NCBI GenBank assembly: GCA_902765215.1
Contig: CACWZA010000005.1
Coordinates: 62,001 to 126,000, forward strand
Direction: 5' to 3'
DNA length: 64,000 nucleotides
Source of the DNA: an uncultured bacterium
Lineage (GTDB): Bacteria; Cyanobacteriota; Vampirovibrionia; Gastranaerophilales; Gastranaerophilaceae
Below the pieces are notes generated by a model. That model saw only the letters and a list, made by a program, of their open reading frames with translations, was not told the DNA's origin and made no database searches. Positions within the stretch are counted from its first letter, which is position 1. Each line of letters begins with the position of its first letter. Positions 1 through 8,058 of the stretch are shown here, piece by piece. The translations under genes were made by a program, and so were the position numbers.

Positions 1-1
1 C

Positions 2-1528
2 CTATCTCATGAATATATTTAGTCCGTGGGTATCGTAACTACCCGTTCTTAGTAGTTTCAGGGCTTTGCAGACGGTTTTTAAAAACTTCTGTGTTGCGGT
101 TGATTCGTTAAACTCTTTTCTTCCCGTCTTATAACTTTGATAATATGCTTCCGTGAATTTTGCTTTTTCCTTGCAGTTTTCTTTGAAGTTTTTGAACAGG
201 TCTGTTAAAAACTCGTATTTTTTGCCCTCGTCTTTTATATTTTTTGTTGTATCTATCGGATGTGCAACTCCTAATATTGCATCCGGCTGACATTTCAGTT
301 CCTTATATATTGTTGCAAAATTCGGCATATAATCGTATTTGGGGTTTATCGTTGTTTTGTATTCTTCAATGTTTGATTTTAACAAGTTTCTGAACGATTT
401 ATATTCCTCGTTATCCAGTCTTTTTAATACTGTTTTTTCTTTCATCCCTGTTAATTTGTTGATAAATTCGGGCAGGGTGACTGTCGGCGGCTGAATTTTG
501 TTGTTTCCGTCTTTTCCTGTGTGGTATTCGCTCAGCCTTTCCATAAACTCGTTTGTTGTAGTCGGTGCGTTGTGCTTTTTCAGTTCTTTTACGATATATT
601 TATCTTTCAAAAGCACTTTATCAACCGCAATTTTTGTATCAAAATATGCATCCATTCCGTTAAAGATACCTATAATGTTTTTGCTTACGGTGTTATATTG
701 GTGTTTTGCTTCTCCGACAGAGAAGAAGTTTTCTTCCCCAAAATGTTCTTTAACTGTTTCGTTTGCGGTTTTAACCATCATATTTTGTAAGTTCAGTTTC
801 TTTTCTTTTGTACCTTCTATGAACTCTTTGAAGGTCTTTTCGTTCGGGTCAATTCCGTAGGCAAGAACATGGACATTTGTCGGTGCATCAACTATATTTA
901 GTCCGACATTATTAAAGGTTGTGATTTCTGTTCCCAATATTACCCTTAAATTTGCATATTTCATTGGCTTTTCAGAGATTACTTTAATCGCTTCTTTTGC
1001 CCCTTCGGTTGTGTCGTGGTCTGTTATTGCAACGATAAATGGCTCTTTGATTTTTGGGTTCTCTCGTTTTACGCTGTTGGCGTAGTCTGCCGCTTTGTCT
1101 AATAATCCTGTTACCGTAAGTGAGCCGTCTGATGAGGTTGTGTGCATATGAAGATTTGCCCTCATTATGTGGTTATTTACATTGAACCAGTTTTCGCCTG
1201 ATGTGAACACTTCAGGTTTGTTGTCAAATTCTTTTATTATGTGTTCTGTTTCCTGTGGCCCTATAATTGCACGCAGTTTGTGTTGGTTTAGCGGGTTTAG
1301 TCCTGCGTTCGCCATTAGTTGTTTTCTGTATTCGATATCCTTTGGGAACTCTTTTGTTTCTTCTTTTAGTTTATCCATCTGATAGAGGTGGATAAGCGCA
1401 AGTCCGTAGTCGCCGTCGGGGCGTGCAGATTTGAACGAAACAGGTTTAGTCACCTGTGGTTGTTGTGATTGGTTGTTTATTTGATATTTTGTGATGTTGG
1501 TGTTGTATGTTACGGATGATATTCTCAT
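2..1528 (-). CDS. PHP-domain metal-dependent phosphoesterase, lineage-specific N-terminus
   Basis: A PHP-type protein of about 508 residues. The metal-binding motif LHMHTTSSDGS lies near residue 128 and is followed by AITDHDTTEGA (about 168) and by HPID in the C-terminal half, as expected for the polymerase-and-histidinol-phosphatase fold. That family hydrolyses phosphoesters with a metal cluster; the substrate here is unknown. The first 40 residues are Asn/Gln-rich and end in a PVSFKS segment, a pattern that recurs in other unusual proteins of this window. I chose the ATG at 1528 because AAGAGG lies 6 nt upstream; a GTG directly before it (1531) is the alternative. There is no signal peptide. 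The stop codon is at 2-4, so the gene is complete. It is longer than small PHP hydrolases (about 280 residues) because of insertions between the metal motifs. Confidence 0.8.
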   Translation of the reverse strand: MRISSVTYNTNITKYQINNQSQQPQVTKPVSFKSARPDGDYGLALIHLYQMDKLKEETKEFPKDIEYRKQLMANAGLNPLNQHKLRAIIGPQETEHIIKEFDNKPEVFTSGENWFNVNNHIMRANLHMHTTSSDGSLTVTGLLDKAADYANSVKRENPKIKEPFIVAITDHDTTEGAKEAIKVISEKPMKYANLRVILGTEITTFNNVGLNIVDAPTNVHVLAYGIDPNEKTFKEFIEGTKEKKLNLQNMMVKTANETVKEHFGEENFFSVGEAKHQYNTVSKNIIGIFNGMDAYFDTKIAVDKVLLKDKYIVKELKKHNAPTTTNEFMERLSEYHTGKDGNNKIQPPTVTLPEFINKLTGMKEKTVLKRLDNEEYKSFRNLLKSNIEEYKTTINPKYDYMPNFATIYKELKCQPDAILGVAHPIDTTKNIKDEGKKYEFLTDLFKNFKENCKEKAKFTEAYYQSYKTGRKEFNESTATQKFLKTVCKALKLLRTGSYDTHGLNIFMR

Positions 1529-1618
1529 CACATACCTCTTTTCGTTGTTGTGATTATATTTTACACGAAAAGTTTTTATATATCGACCACTTATTAATAT
1601 ATGTAAAATTTTTTACAG

Positions 1619-1755
1619 GAATATTCCCCCCTGCCGCAGGGGGGATAAAGGGGGGTGGTGATTTATATTTAAAATAATTGCCACCCACCCCTGCCCTCCC
1701 TTCGTTAGGGAGGGGGAAAGAAATGTTTTTCCTTCCCCGCAGGTGAGGGGTGAGT
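1619..1755. repeat. Hairpin-rich intergenic repeat (REP/MITE-like)
   Basis: The 317-bp gap between the PHP gene and nifJ holds G/C-rich hairpins in an otherwise AT-rich background. One is ATCCCCCCTGC/GCAGGGGGGAT near 1623-1645. The second is CCCTCCCT/AGGGAGGG near 1694-1715. A GGGGGTGG/CCACCCACCCC pair joins them. In translation it gives Pro/Gly-rich nonsense peptides, a pattern I associate with dispersed intergenic repeats and not with genes. No second copy was seen in this window. Confidence 0.55.
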
Positions 1756-1848
1756 TTATAAAAATTTCTTGATAACAAACTATGTTTGCGTTACATTTGA
1801 ATTATAGTAAGAAGATAGATAGTGGTTAAATAAAGTAAGGAGGGCAAT

Positions 1849-4800
1849 ATGCCAAAGAATACTATTACTGTTGACGGTAACTACGCTGCAGCACACGTTG
1901 CGTATGCTTTAAGTGAAGTTTCCGCAATTTACCCAATCACTCCTTCATCTACAATGGGTGAATGGATTGATGAATGGGCATCACAAGGAAAGAAAAATAT
2001 TTGGGGAAAAGAAGTAAAAGTTGCTGAAATGCAATCAGAAGCAGGTGCAGCAGGTGCTGTTCACGGTTCTCTTGCAGCAGGTTCTTTGACTTCAACATAC
2101 ACAGCATCACAAGGTTTATTGCTTATGATTCCTGTTATGCACAAGGCAGCAGGTGAAATGCTTCCGCATGTTATACATGTTTCTGCTCGTGCACTTGCAG
2201 CTCAATCATTGGCAATCTTTGGTGACCACACTGACGTTATGGGCTGCCGTAACACAGGTTATGCAATGCTCGCTGCTAACAGTGTTCAGGAAGAAATGGA
2301 TATGGCTTTAGTTGCACACTTGTCAACTTACAAAGCAAAAGTTCCGTTCTTGCAATTCTTTGATGGGTTCAGAACTTCTCACGAAATTCATAAAATTGAA
2401 GAAATTTCTTATGAAGATATTAAATCTTTAGTAGAACCTAAATATATTGAAGAATTCAGAGCAAGAGCATTAAGACCTGAAGCTCCTGTTTGTAAAGTTG
2501 GTGCACAAAACACTGACGTTTACTTCCAAGGTCGTGAAACAGTTAACAAATACTATGACGCTGTACCTGATATCGTTCAGGAATATATGGACAAGGTTGC
2601 TAAGGTTACAGGTCGTCAATACCATCCGTTCGATTATGTTGGTGCTCCTGATGCTACTGATGTAATCGTTGCTATCGGTTCAGGTTGTGAAACTATTGAA
2701 GAAACAATCAACTACCTCAACTCTACAAGAGGCACAAAATACGGTTTGGTTAAGGTTAGATTATACAGACCGTTCGATGTTAAGAGATTTAATGAAGCAC
2801 TTCCTTCATCAGTTAAGAGAATTGCTGTTCTTGACAGAACAAAAGAACCTGGTTCTATCGGCGAACCTTTATACTTAGATGTTGTTGCTGCATTAGCAGG
2901 TAAAGACATCAGAGTAATCGGCGGCCGTTATGGTTTATCTTCTAAAGAGTTTACACCATCAATGGTTCTCGCTATTTACAAGCACTCTGAAGCAAACGGT
3001 TTCCACGGCTTCACAGTTGGTATTGAAGATGATGTTACTCACAAATCATTACCTATAGATGAACAAATCGTTACAGAACCTGCAGGTACTACAAATTGTA
3101 TGTTCTGGGGCTTAGGTTCAGACGGTACTGTTGGTGCTAACAAAAACTCAATCAAGATTATCGGTCAATATACAGATAAAGATGCTCAGGCATACTTTGC
3201 ATATGACTCTAAAAAATCATTTGGTGTAACCGTATCTCACTTGAGATTTGGTGATCAACACATCAAATCTACATATTTGATTACCGCACCTGATTTCGTA
3301 TCTTGTTCAGCACATGCTTATATCGGAAGATATGACTTGTTGAAAGGTATCAAAGAAGGCGGTACATTCCTGCTTAACTCACCTTGGTCAAAAGAAGAAG
3401 CATTCTCTCATTTGACAAGAGATATGCAGGAAACTATCGTTAACAAGAAGATTAAATTCTACAATGTTAACGCTGAAGAATTGATTAAACAACAACCTGG
3501 CTTACGCGGTAAGGGTGCTAACACAGTTATGATGGTAGCATACTTCAAGGTTTCAGGTATCATACCGTTTGAACAAGCTTTAGAAGGTATGAAAGCTATG
3601 ACAACTAAGACCTTCAAGAAGAAAGGTGATGATGTTGTTAACATGAACCTTGCTCTTATCGATGCTGCAGTTGATGCAACAGAAGAAGTTGTTGTTCCTT
3701 CTTCATTAGACGGTGTTGCTCACGCTGACGAAATTAAATTGATTTCTGACGATGCTGACGATTTCGCTAAGAAGATTATAGAACCTTCAATGAGACAAAA
3801 AGGTGATGATATCCCTGTTTCAGCAATGAGCGTTGACGGTGTTATCCCTACAGGCACAGCTTGTTTGGAAAAACGCGGTATTGCTCCAAGAGTTCCACAC
3901 TGGAATTCGGAAACTTGTGCTCAATGCGGCGTTTGTGCATCTGCTTGTCCTCACGCTGCAATCAGAACTAAGCTGGCTGAAAAGGATAGCTTATCAAATG
4001 CTCCTGCATCATTCAACACAGTTGATGCTAAGCCAAACGCAAACGGCGAACAGTTTAAGGTTCAGGTTTACTGCGAAGATTGTACCGGCTGCGGTGTATG
4101 TTTAGACCAATGTCCTATGAACAAGATTCCTGGTAAAGAAGCATTAACTTGGTCAACTATTGAAAAAGAAGTTGAAGCAGGCGAATTGGTTAACGAAAAA
4201 TACTTTGATGAGTTACCTGATAATGTAATGGGTAAAAACACAATCAAGACAGTTAAAGGCGCTATGTTGAGAAAACCTTTATTTGAATTCTCAGGTGCTT
4301 GTGCAGGTTGTGGTGAAACACCTTATGTTAAACTCGTTTCTCAATTATTCGGGGAAAATGCTATCGTTGCTAACGCAACAGGTTGTTCATCAATCTATTC
4401 GGGTACATTCCCTACAATTCCTTATACTAAGACTAAAGAAGGCAGAGGTCCGGCTTGGGCTAACTCATTGTTCGAAGACAACGCAGAATTTGGTTTTGGT
4501 ATGAGATTAGCAGTAGATGCAAACAGATCAACCCTTAAGACTTATGTTGAAAAGGCAATTGAAAATCCTGATGCACCTGCTGAAATGAAAGACGCATTCA
4601 AGGCTTGTCTTGAACACTGGGATAATTCAAAAACTCCTGAAGCACTTGCTGCTCAAAACAGAGTAAAAGAATTGTTGGCTAAGAAAGACGATTGCGGTTG
4701 TGAAGTATGTGCTAAGATTAAAGAACTTCAAGACTACTTCACAGATAAGTCTATATGGATTATCGGTGGTGACGGTTGGGCTAACGATATCGGTTACGGC

Positions 4801-5382
4801 GGTATTGACCATGTTCTTGCACAAAACAAGAATGTTAATATCCTCGTACTTGATACGGAAGTATACTCTAACACCGGTGGTCAGGCTTCTAAGTCAACAC
4901 CTACAGGTGCTGTTGCGAAGTTTGCTACAGGCGGTAAACCTACATATAAGAAAAACATGGGCTTGATGAGTATGTCTTACGGTTATGTTTATGTTGCATC
5001 AGTTGCACTTGGTGCTGACAGAAACCAAACACTTAAGGCATTCCAGGAAGCAGAAGCTTATGACGGACCTTCTATCATATTTGCTTATGCTCCTTGTATC
5101 GCTCACGGTATTGATATGAGTAAAACCCAAACTGAACAAAAGAGAGCAGTTGAAGCAGGATACTTCCCGCTTTACAGATACAACCCATCTCTTGAACAAC
5201 CGTTCAGCTGGGATGCTAAAGACCCTAAGGGTAGTTATCAAGACTTTATCAGATCTGAAGGTCGTTATAAGTCATTGATGAAGACTAACCCTAATGAAGC
5301 TGAAGCATTGTACGCTCAGGCTGAAGCAGATGCTGCTAAGCGTATGGAAATGTACAAAGCAGTTGGTGAATTAGTTAAGTAG
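1849..5382 (+). CDS. nifJ: Pyruvate:ferredoxin (flavodoxin) oxidoreductase
   Basis: This single-chain PFOR of 1177 residues has the usual length for the homodimeric enzyme. It converts pyruvate and CoA to acetyl-CoA and CO2 and reduces ferredoxin or flavodoxin, a hallmark of anaerobic metabolism. The N-terminal domain begins with AYALSEVSAIYPITPSS (TPP/pyruvate binding). Two [4Fe-4S] motifs, CAQCGVCASACP and CTGCGVCLDQCP, lie near residues 690-760. The C-terminal TPP domain carries GGDGWANDIGYGG and LDTEVYSNTGGQ. The extra cysteine cluster CGCEVC around residue 950 is also normal for the family. AAGGAGGGC precedes the ATG. The gene is monocistronic, with a strong terminator directly downstream. 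Codon use is regular and G-light, consistent with high expression. Confidence 0.97.
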   Translation: MPKNTITVDGNYAAAHVAYALSEVSAIYPITPSSTMGEWIDEWASQGKKNIWGKEVKVAEMQSEAGAAGAVHGSLAAGSLTSTYTASQGLLLMIPVMHKAAGEMLPHVIHVSARALAAQSLAIFGDHTDVMGCRNTGYAMLAANSVQEEMDMALVAHLSTYKAKVPFLQFFDGFRTSHEIHKIEEISYEDIKSLVEPKYIEEFRARALRPEAPVCKVGAQNTDVYFQGRETVNKYYDAVPDIVQEYMDKVAKVTGRQYHPFDYVGAPDATDVIVAIGSGCETIEETINYLNSTRGTKYGLVKVRLYRPFDVKRFNEALPSSVKRIAVLDRTKEPGSIGEPLYLDVVAALAGKDIRVIGGRYGLSSKEFTPSMVLAIYKHSEANGFHGFTVGIEDDVTHKSLPIDEQIVTEPAGTTNCMFWGLGSDGTVGANKNSIKIIGQYTDKDAQAYFAYDSKKSFGVTVSHLRFGDQHIKSTYLITAPDFVSCSAHAYIGRYDLLKGIKEGGTFLLNSPWSKEEAFSHLTRDMQETIVNKKIKFYNVNAEELIKQQPGLRGKGANTVMMVAYFKVSGIIPFEQALEGMKAMTTKTFKKKGDDVVNMNLALIDAAVDATEEVVVPSSLDGVAHADEIKLISDDADDFAKKIIEPSMRQKGDDIPVSAMSVDGVIPTGTACLEKRGIAPRVPHWNSETCAQCGVCASACPHAAIRTKLAEKDSLSNAPASFNTVDAKPNANGEQFKVQVYCEDCTGCGVCLDQCPMNKIPGKEALTWSTIEKEVEAGELVNEKYFDELPDNVMGKNTIKTVKGAMLRKPLFEFSGACAGCGETPYVKLVSQLFGENAIVANATGCSSIYSGTFPTIPYTKTKEGRGPAWANSLFEDNAEFGFGMRLAVDANRSTLKTYVEKAIENPDAPAEMKDAFKACLEHWDNSKTPEALAAQNRVKELLAKKDDCGCEVCAKIKELQDYFTDKSIWIIGGDGWANDIGYGGIDHVLAQNKNVNILVLDTEVYSNTGGQASKSTPTGAVAKFATGGKPTYKKNMGLMSMSYGYVYVASVALGADRNQTLKAFQEAEAYDGPSIIFAYAPCIAHGIDMSKTQTEQKRAVEAGYFPLYRYNPSLEQPFSWDAKDPKGSYQDFIRSEGRYKSLMKTNPNEAEALYAQAEADAAKRMEMYKAVGELVK

Positions 5383-5404
5383 GGTACTTTAAACCTATAT
5401 AATT

Positions 5405-5443
5405 AAAACGGCGGGGCTGAATTTCACCCCCGCCGTTTTTTTT
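5405..5443 (+). terminator. Intrinsic terminator of nifJ
   Basis: The stem AACGGCGGGG/CCCCGCCGTT is followed by a long T run, 23 nt after the nifJ stop codon. Confidence 0.9.
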
Positions 5444-5464
5444 ATTTATATTCGGCGGTAACGG
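5441..5464. repeat. Direct repeat copy of the tRNA-Glu 3' end (distal copy)
   Basis: These 24 bp match 5571-5594 with one mismatch. Bases 5451-5464 (TTCGGCGGTAACGG) equal the reverse complement of the tRNA-Glu 3' end (acceptor strand plus start of the T stem) and its immediate flank. The copy bounds the structured element at 5465-5570 on the side away from the tRNA. Confidence 0.85.
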
Positions 5465-5570
5465 ACTCTGCCGAACAAAACAATTAAGTATTGTTTTGTG
5501 AGAGGTAAGAACCCGCGAGATTTTTTGCAAAAAAATCGAGGGGTTCAATTCCCGAGCAACCCCTCAATGA
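5465..5570. other. Structured element inserted between tRNA-Glu 3'-end repeats
   Basis: This is a short element of about 106 bp. It starts with ACTCTGCCGAA, then a perfect 9-bp hairpin CAAAACAAT-TAAGT-ATTGTTTTG (5476-5498), then TGAGAGGTAAGAACCC. It continues through an A/T hairpin and an 8-bp hairpin GAGGGGTT/AACCCCTC. The head, hairpin loop and tail match the element beside tRNA-Arg (45867-45934), while the stem differs with compensation. No reading frame is apparent. It may be a small RNA, a mobile-element relic or an attachment-site structure; the transcribed strand is unknown. Confidence 0.65.
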
Positions 5571-5582
5571 TTTAATTATATT

Positions 5583-5654
5583 CGGCGGTAACGGGAATTG
5601 AACCCGTGTTTGCAGAATGAGAATCTGCCGTCCTGACCACTAGACGATACCGCT
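5583..5654 (-). tRNA. tRNA-Glu (CTC anticodon)
   Basis: The 72-nt cloverleaf reads on the minus strand. The D arm is GTCT/GGAC. The anticodon stem GCAGA/TCTGC carries loop TTCTCAT with anticodon CTC. The T arm is ACGGG-TTCAATT-CCCGT and the acceptor strand is TACCGCC with discriminator G. CCA is not encoded. Position 1 is A and position 72 is C, so the terminal pair is an A-C mismatch where G-C would be expected. The other six acceptor pairs are good. Confidence 0.9.
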
Positions 5655-5748
5655 GTGTGCCATCATTATACACCAAAAACGAAACTGCATAAATATTTTA
5701 TATCTATGCAGTAAGTTACGTTGAGTGTTAAATCTTTGTTTTAAATGT

Positions 5749-5982
5749 CTATATTCTTATAGGTCCTTTTGGTACAAAAGCGTATGTTTTCGGTCTGTAT
5801 ATTCTTGTCATATTCTTTGGCACTCTGTTTCGGATGTTCCCGTATTCAACAATCGTTCCGTCTTTTTGAACAATATTATTTGTGTCCTTGTTCATAACAA
5901 ACCCGTTATCACTGCGGTTCATTGATATTAGCGCGCAGCCTGCCGTGAATATTCCAGCCATGTATAAAAGTGCTTTGTTCAT
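5749..5982 (-). CDS. Small hypothetical protein with N-terminal membrane/lipoprotein-like segment
   Basis: A 77-residue protein that I do not recognise. It begins MNKALLYMAGIFTAGC, a short hydrophobic stretch ending in a cysteine. This could be a weak lipobox (TAGC; position -3 is not the usual Leu/Val/Ile) or a single membrane anchor. The remainder is polar with a basic, proline-containing C-terminus. No clear ribosome binding site precedes the ATG, so the start and even the gene are uncertain. It stands alone between tRNA-Glu and rpmI and is transcribed divergently from rpmI. Confidence 0.45.
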   Translation of the reverse strand: MNKALLYMAGIFTAGCALISMNRSDNGFVMNKDTNNIVQKDGTIVEYGNIRNRVPKNMTRIYRPKTYAFVPKGPIRI

Positions 5983-6054
5983 ATCATTATAATACCGCTG
6001 AAAAAATTTTTTATCCCCCTATATTTACAAAGTTTAATAAAATCTTTTACCCGC

Positions 6055-6082
6055 TTGCATATATATTTTGATATATTATACT
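6055..6082 (+). promoter_or_regulatory. Predicted sigma-70 promoter of rpmI-rplT
   Basis: TTGCAT (6055-6060), a 16-nt spacer and TATACT (6077-6082), about 68 nt upstream of the rpmI start. The leader between them could hold the L20 autoregulatory site known in other bacteria, but I cannot identify one by eye. Confidence 0.55.
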
Positions 6083-6149
6083 AATAGAACAGTCGGAGTA
6101 TAGTGCGTTGGTATGCCTTGCCCGAATTAAGCAGAAAAGGAGAATTAAA

Positions 6150-6359
6150 ATGCCAAAAATGAAAACACACAAATCTGCTGCAAAGAGATACAAAATCACT
6201 GCAACAGGTAAAATCACAAGAAGACATGCAGGTATCGGACACTTGCTTCAACACAAGTCAGAATCAAGAAAACGTAAACTGTTCGGCGATATCGAAATCG
6301 CTAAAGGAAACGTAGACTTGGTTTCTAAAGAGTTACCATACAAGAAGTATTCAAGATAG
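6150..6359 (+). CDS. rpmI: 50S ribosomal protein L35
   Basis: L35, 69 residues, a small basic protein of the large ribosomal subunit. The start is the ATG at 6150, which gives the canonical MPKMKTHKSAAKRYK. AAAAGGAG lies 5-10 nt upstream. An upstream in-frame start at 6108 would add a non-conserved leader and is rejected. The typical core TGKITRRHAGIGHLL and C-terminus KELPYKKYSR are present. It is followed 12 nt later by rplT, the usual gene order. The third gene often found in this operon, infC, is not upstream here. Confidence 0.95.
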   Translation: MPKMKTHKSAAKRYKITATGKITRRHAGIGHLLQHKSESRKRKLFGDIEIAKGNVDLVSKELPYKKYSR

Positions 6360-6371
6360 GAGTGTTGAACA

Positions 6372-6733
6372 ATGAGAGTAAAACGTGGAAATGTATGTCG
6401 CAACAGACACAAAAAAATATTAAAGTTAGCTAAAGGTTAGCTAAAGGTTTTAAGGGCGCAAGAAGCAGAATATTTAAGGTTGCTAACTGTGCCGTTATGA
6501 AAGCATTAAAATATGCTTACAGAGACAGACGTACTACAAAACGTAATATGCGTCGTTTATGGATTGTAAGAATTAACGCAGCTGTTAGAGCTCAGGGTAT
6601 GAGCTACTCAAGATTCGTTAATGCTTGCAAAAAGGCAAACATCATCGTTAACAGAAAAATGTTAGCTGATTTGGCAGTAAACGATAAAGAAGCATTTGAA
6701 GTTATTGTAGAACAAGCAAAAGCTGCTTTATAA
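6372..6733 (+). CDS. rplT: 50S ribosomal protein L20, frame broken by an 11-bp tandem duplication
   Basis: L20 binds 23S rRNA early in large-subunit assembly and represses its own operon in several bacteria. Translation from ATG 6372 gives [22 protein letters not shown] and then TAG at codon 23 (6438-6440). The rest of L20 continues in another frame from 6449 ([28 protein letters not shown] and onward) to the stop at 6731-6733. The cause is a perfect tandem repeat of GTTAGCTAAAG (6425-6435 and 6436-6446). Removing 11 nt restores an ordinary L20 of 116 residues. L20 is normally indispensable, so this is a sequence or assembly error, a very recent mutation, or a recoding site: the GGT before the stop recurs 11 nt later. 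An internal start at 6497 would lack the conserved N-terminus. Confidence 0.85.
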
Positions 6734-6748
6734 TAATATTTGTCTATA

Positions 6749-6783
6749 AAACGGGAACTGTGATAACACAGTTCCCGTTTTTT
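6749..6783 (+). terminator. Intrinsic terminator of rpmI-rplT
   Basis: Stem AACGGGAACTGTG/CACAGTTCCCGTT with an ATAA loop and a T run, just after rplT. Confidence 0.9.
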
Positions 6784-6798
6784 CGTGTTAATATATTT

Positions 6799-7151
6799 AT
6801 TGATAAAGCAGTCGGATAATCGCGCCGGAAATGGTGAGGAAAGTCCGTGCATTCAAGAACAGGGCTCCGGAGAAACTCCGGACGGCGTGAGCCGGTGGAT
6901 AGTGCCACAGAAATGTTAACTTCCGATGGAATACTTTGTGTTCACAGGAGATGGTGCAACGGTGAGGTAAGAGCATCACCAGCGGTATCGAGAGGTACCG
7001 GCTAGGTAAACCCAGCCAGAATGCAAGATTAAATCTAAGGTTAAAGGTTGTTCGCCCACTTAGGAAAAATCGCTAGAGATTGCAAGTAATTGTAATACCA
7101 GACAGATGATTATCGAGAAACAGAACACGGCTTATGAGCTGCTTTATCAAT
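6799..7151 (+). ncRNA. rnpB: RNase P RNA (class A)
   Basis: The catalytic RNA of RNase P, which cuts the 5' leader from pre-tRNAs. The two ends pair to form P1 (ATTGATAAAGCAG with CTGCTTTATCAAT). Conserved blocks are GAGGAAAGTCC near 6836, ACAGAA near 6909, GGTAAACCC near 7005, and the CR-V-like tail AACAGAACACGGCTTATGAGC near 7120-7140. The length of about 353 nt is typical for the ancestral A type. It lies directly after the rplT terminator and has its own terminator. The boundaries are set by P1 and may be a few bases off. Confidence 0.95.
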
Positions 7152-7152
7152 A

Positions 7153-7182
7153 AAAAAGACCGTCTTGCGACGGCCTTTTTTA
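7153..7182 (+). terminator. Intrinsic terminator of rnpB
   Basis: AAAAGACCGTC-TTGC-GACGGCCTTTTT hairpin with T run. The A run on the other side could let it also serve the convergent gene ending at 7200. Confidence 0.8.
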
Positions 7183-7199
7183 TGCGTCAATTTAGATTT

Positions 7200-7850
7200 T
7201 TATTTAGATTCACCCGGCGCATCTGTCATAACAAGGTATAATGCCCCTGTTGCCAAACCGGTGATTCCTGCTGCAATTGCAATAGATTTTGACTGTATTT
7301 TGTGTGCAGTTGCTTTCAACATCTTAAAGACTCTTTCTGATGTGTTAGGATTTTTAACAAGTCTTTTGCTTGATGCATCAAAGTTGTCATTAAGTAACTT
7401 TAATGATGTTGTTCTGCCTGCTTTCTTATCGCAGGTTGTTTTATATTGCAGATTGAGTAATTCTTGTCTTGCTTTGTCTTTCGGTTGAGAGAATACTCTT
7501 TCTAATGCTTCGTCAAGAGTTTCTTCTTTTGAAATTTTTATTGCTTCAGAAAGCTCTTTGCTGTCTTTGATTTGTGGCTTCAATGATTCCATGTCAACAT
7601 CAGGATCAATAACCTTAGCAATAAATCTGCTGATTTTTGATGATTCTTTGAGCTCATCTGAAGTTAAGTCTTTTCTGAGGTTAGCGCTTACCGCCTTTAC
7701 AAAGGTGTCAGAAGGCGTACCTTTATATAACCAGTTCTTTTGGTTTGATTGATACAATCCGCCTACAATAGCTCCCGCTGCTGATGTAGCTAATAATCTA
7801 TTTGTGTAGTGTGCTCTTGTGTCATCGTTGGACACTCTATTTATACTCAT
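7200..7850 (-). CDS. Hypothetical protein with two terminal membrane segments
   Basis: A 216-residue protein that I do not recognise. Near the N-terminus is a short hydrophobic, glycine-rich stretch (LLATSAAGAIVGGLY, residues 19-33). Near the C-terminus is a clear membrane-spanning segment (SIAIAAGITGLATGALYLV, about 187-206). The 150 residues between are charged and helical, with several Lys/Glu-rich stretches. The start ATG at 7850 has AGAAGGA 8 nt upstream. It is monocistronic and convergent with rnpB. The topology suggests both ends in the membrane and a central domain on one side; no function is proposed. Confidence 0.75.
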   Translation of the reverse strand: MSINRVSNDDTRAHYTNRLLATSAAGAIVGGLYQSNQKNWLYKGTPSDTFVKAVSANLRKDLTSDELKESSKISRFIAKVIDPDVDMESLKPQIKDSKELSEAIKISKEETLDEALERVFSQPKDKARQELLNLQYKTTCDKKAGRTTSLKLLNDNFDASSKRLVKNPNTSERVFKMLKATAHKIQSKSIAIAAGITGLATGALYLVMTDAPGESK

Positions 7851-8058
7851 AACAAAATCCTTCTAGTATCTTATATTCTTTTTATCTTATATTTAATTAA
7901 ATGTCTATTATAAACACTTGAGGTATAGCGGACATATTATAGCATGTATTCTACTAAAAAGCAAGTAATTTTTTATAAAGTTGAAAAACTCTAAAACATT
8001 GAATTTTCGCTGTTTTTGGAGTATTCTCTTAAAGAGAAACTTTTTAAGGATTGAGAGC

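Noticed and set aside
1554-1778. 74-residue minus-strand frame upstream of nifJ
   Set aside because: It is the translation of the hairpin repeat; Pro/Gly-rich, no ribosome binding site and no family resemblance.
6797-6979. Frames opposite the RNase P RNA
   Set aside because: They lie fully inside rnpB, whose conserved structure explains the sequence.
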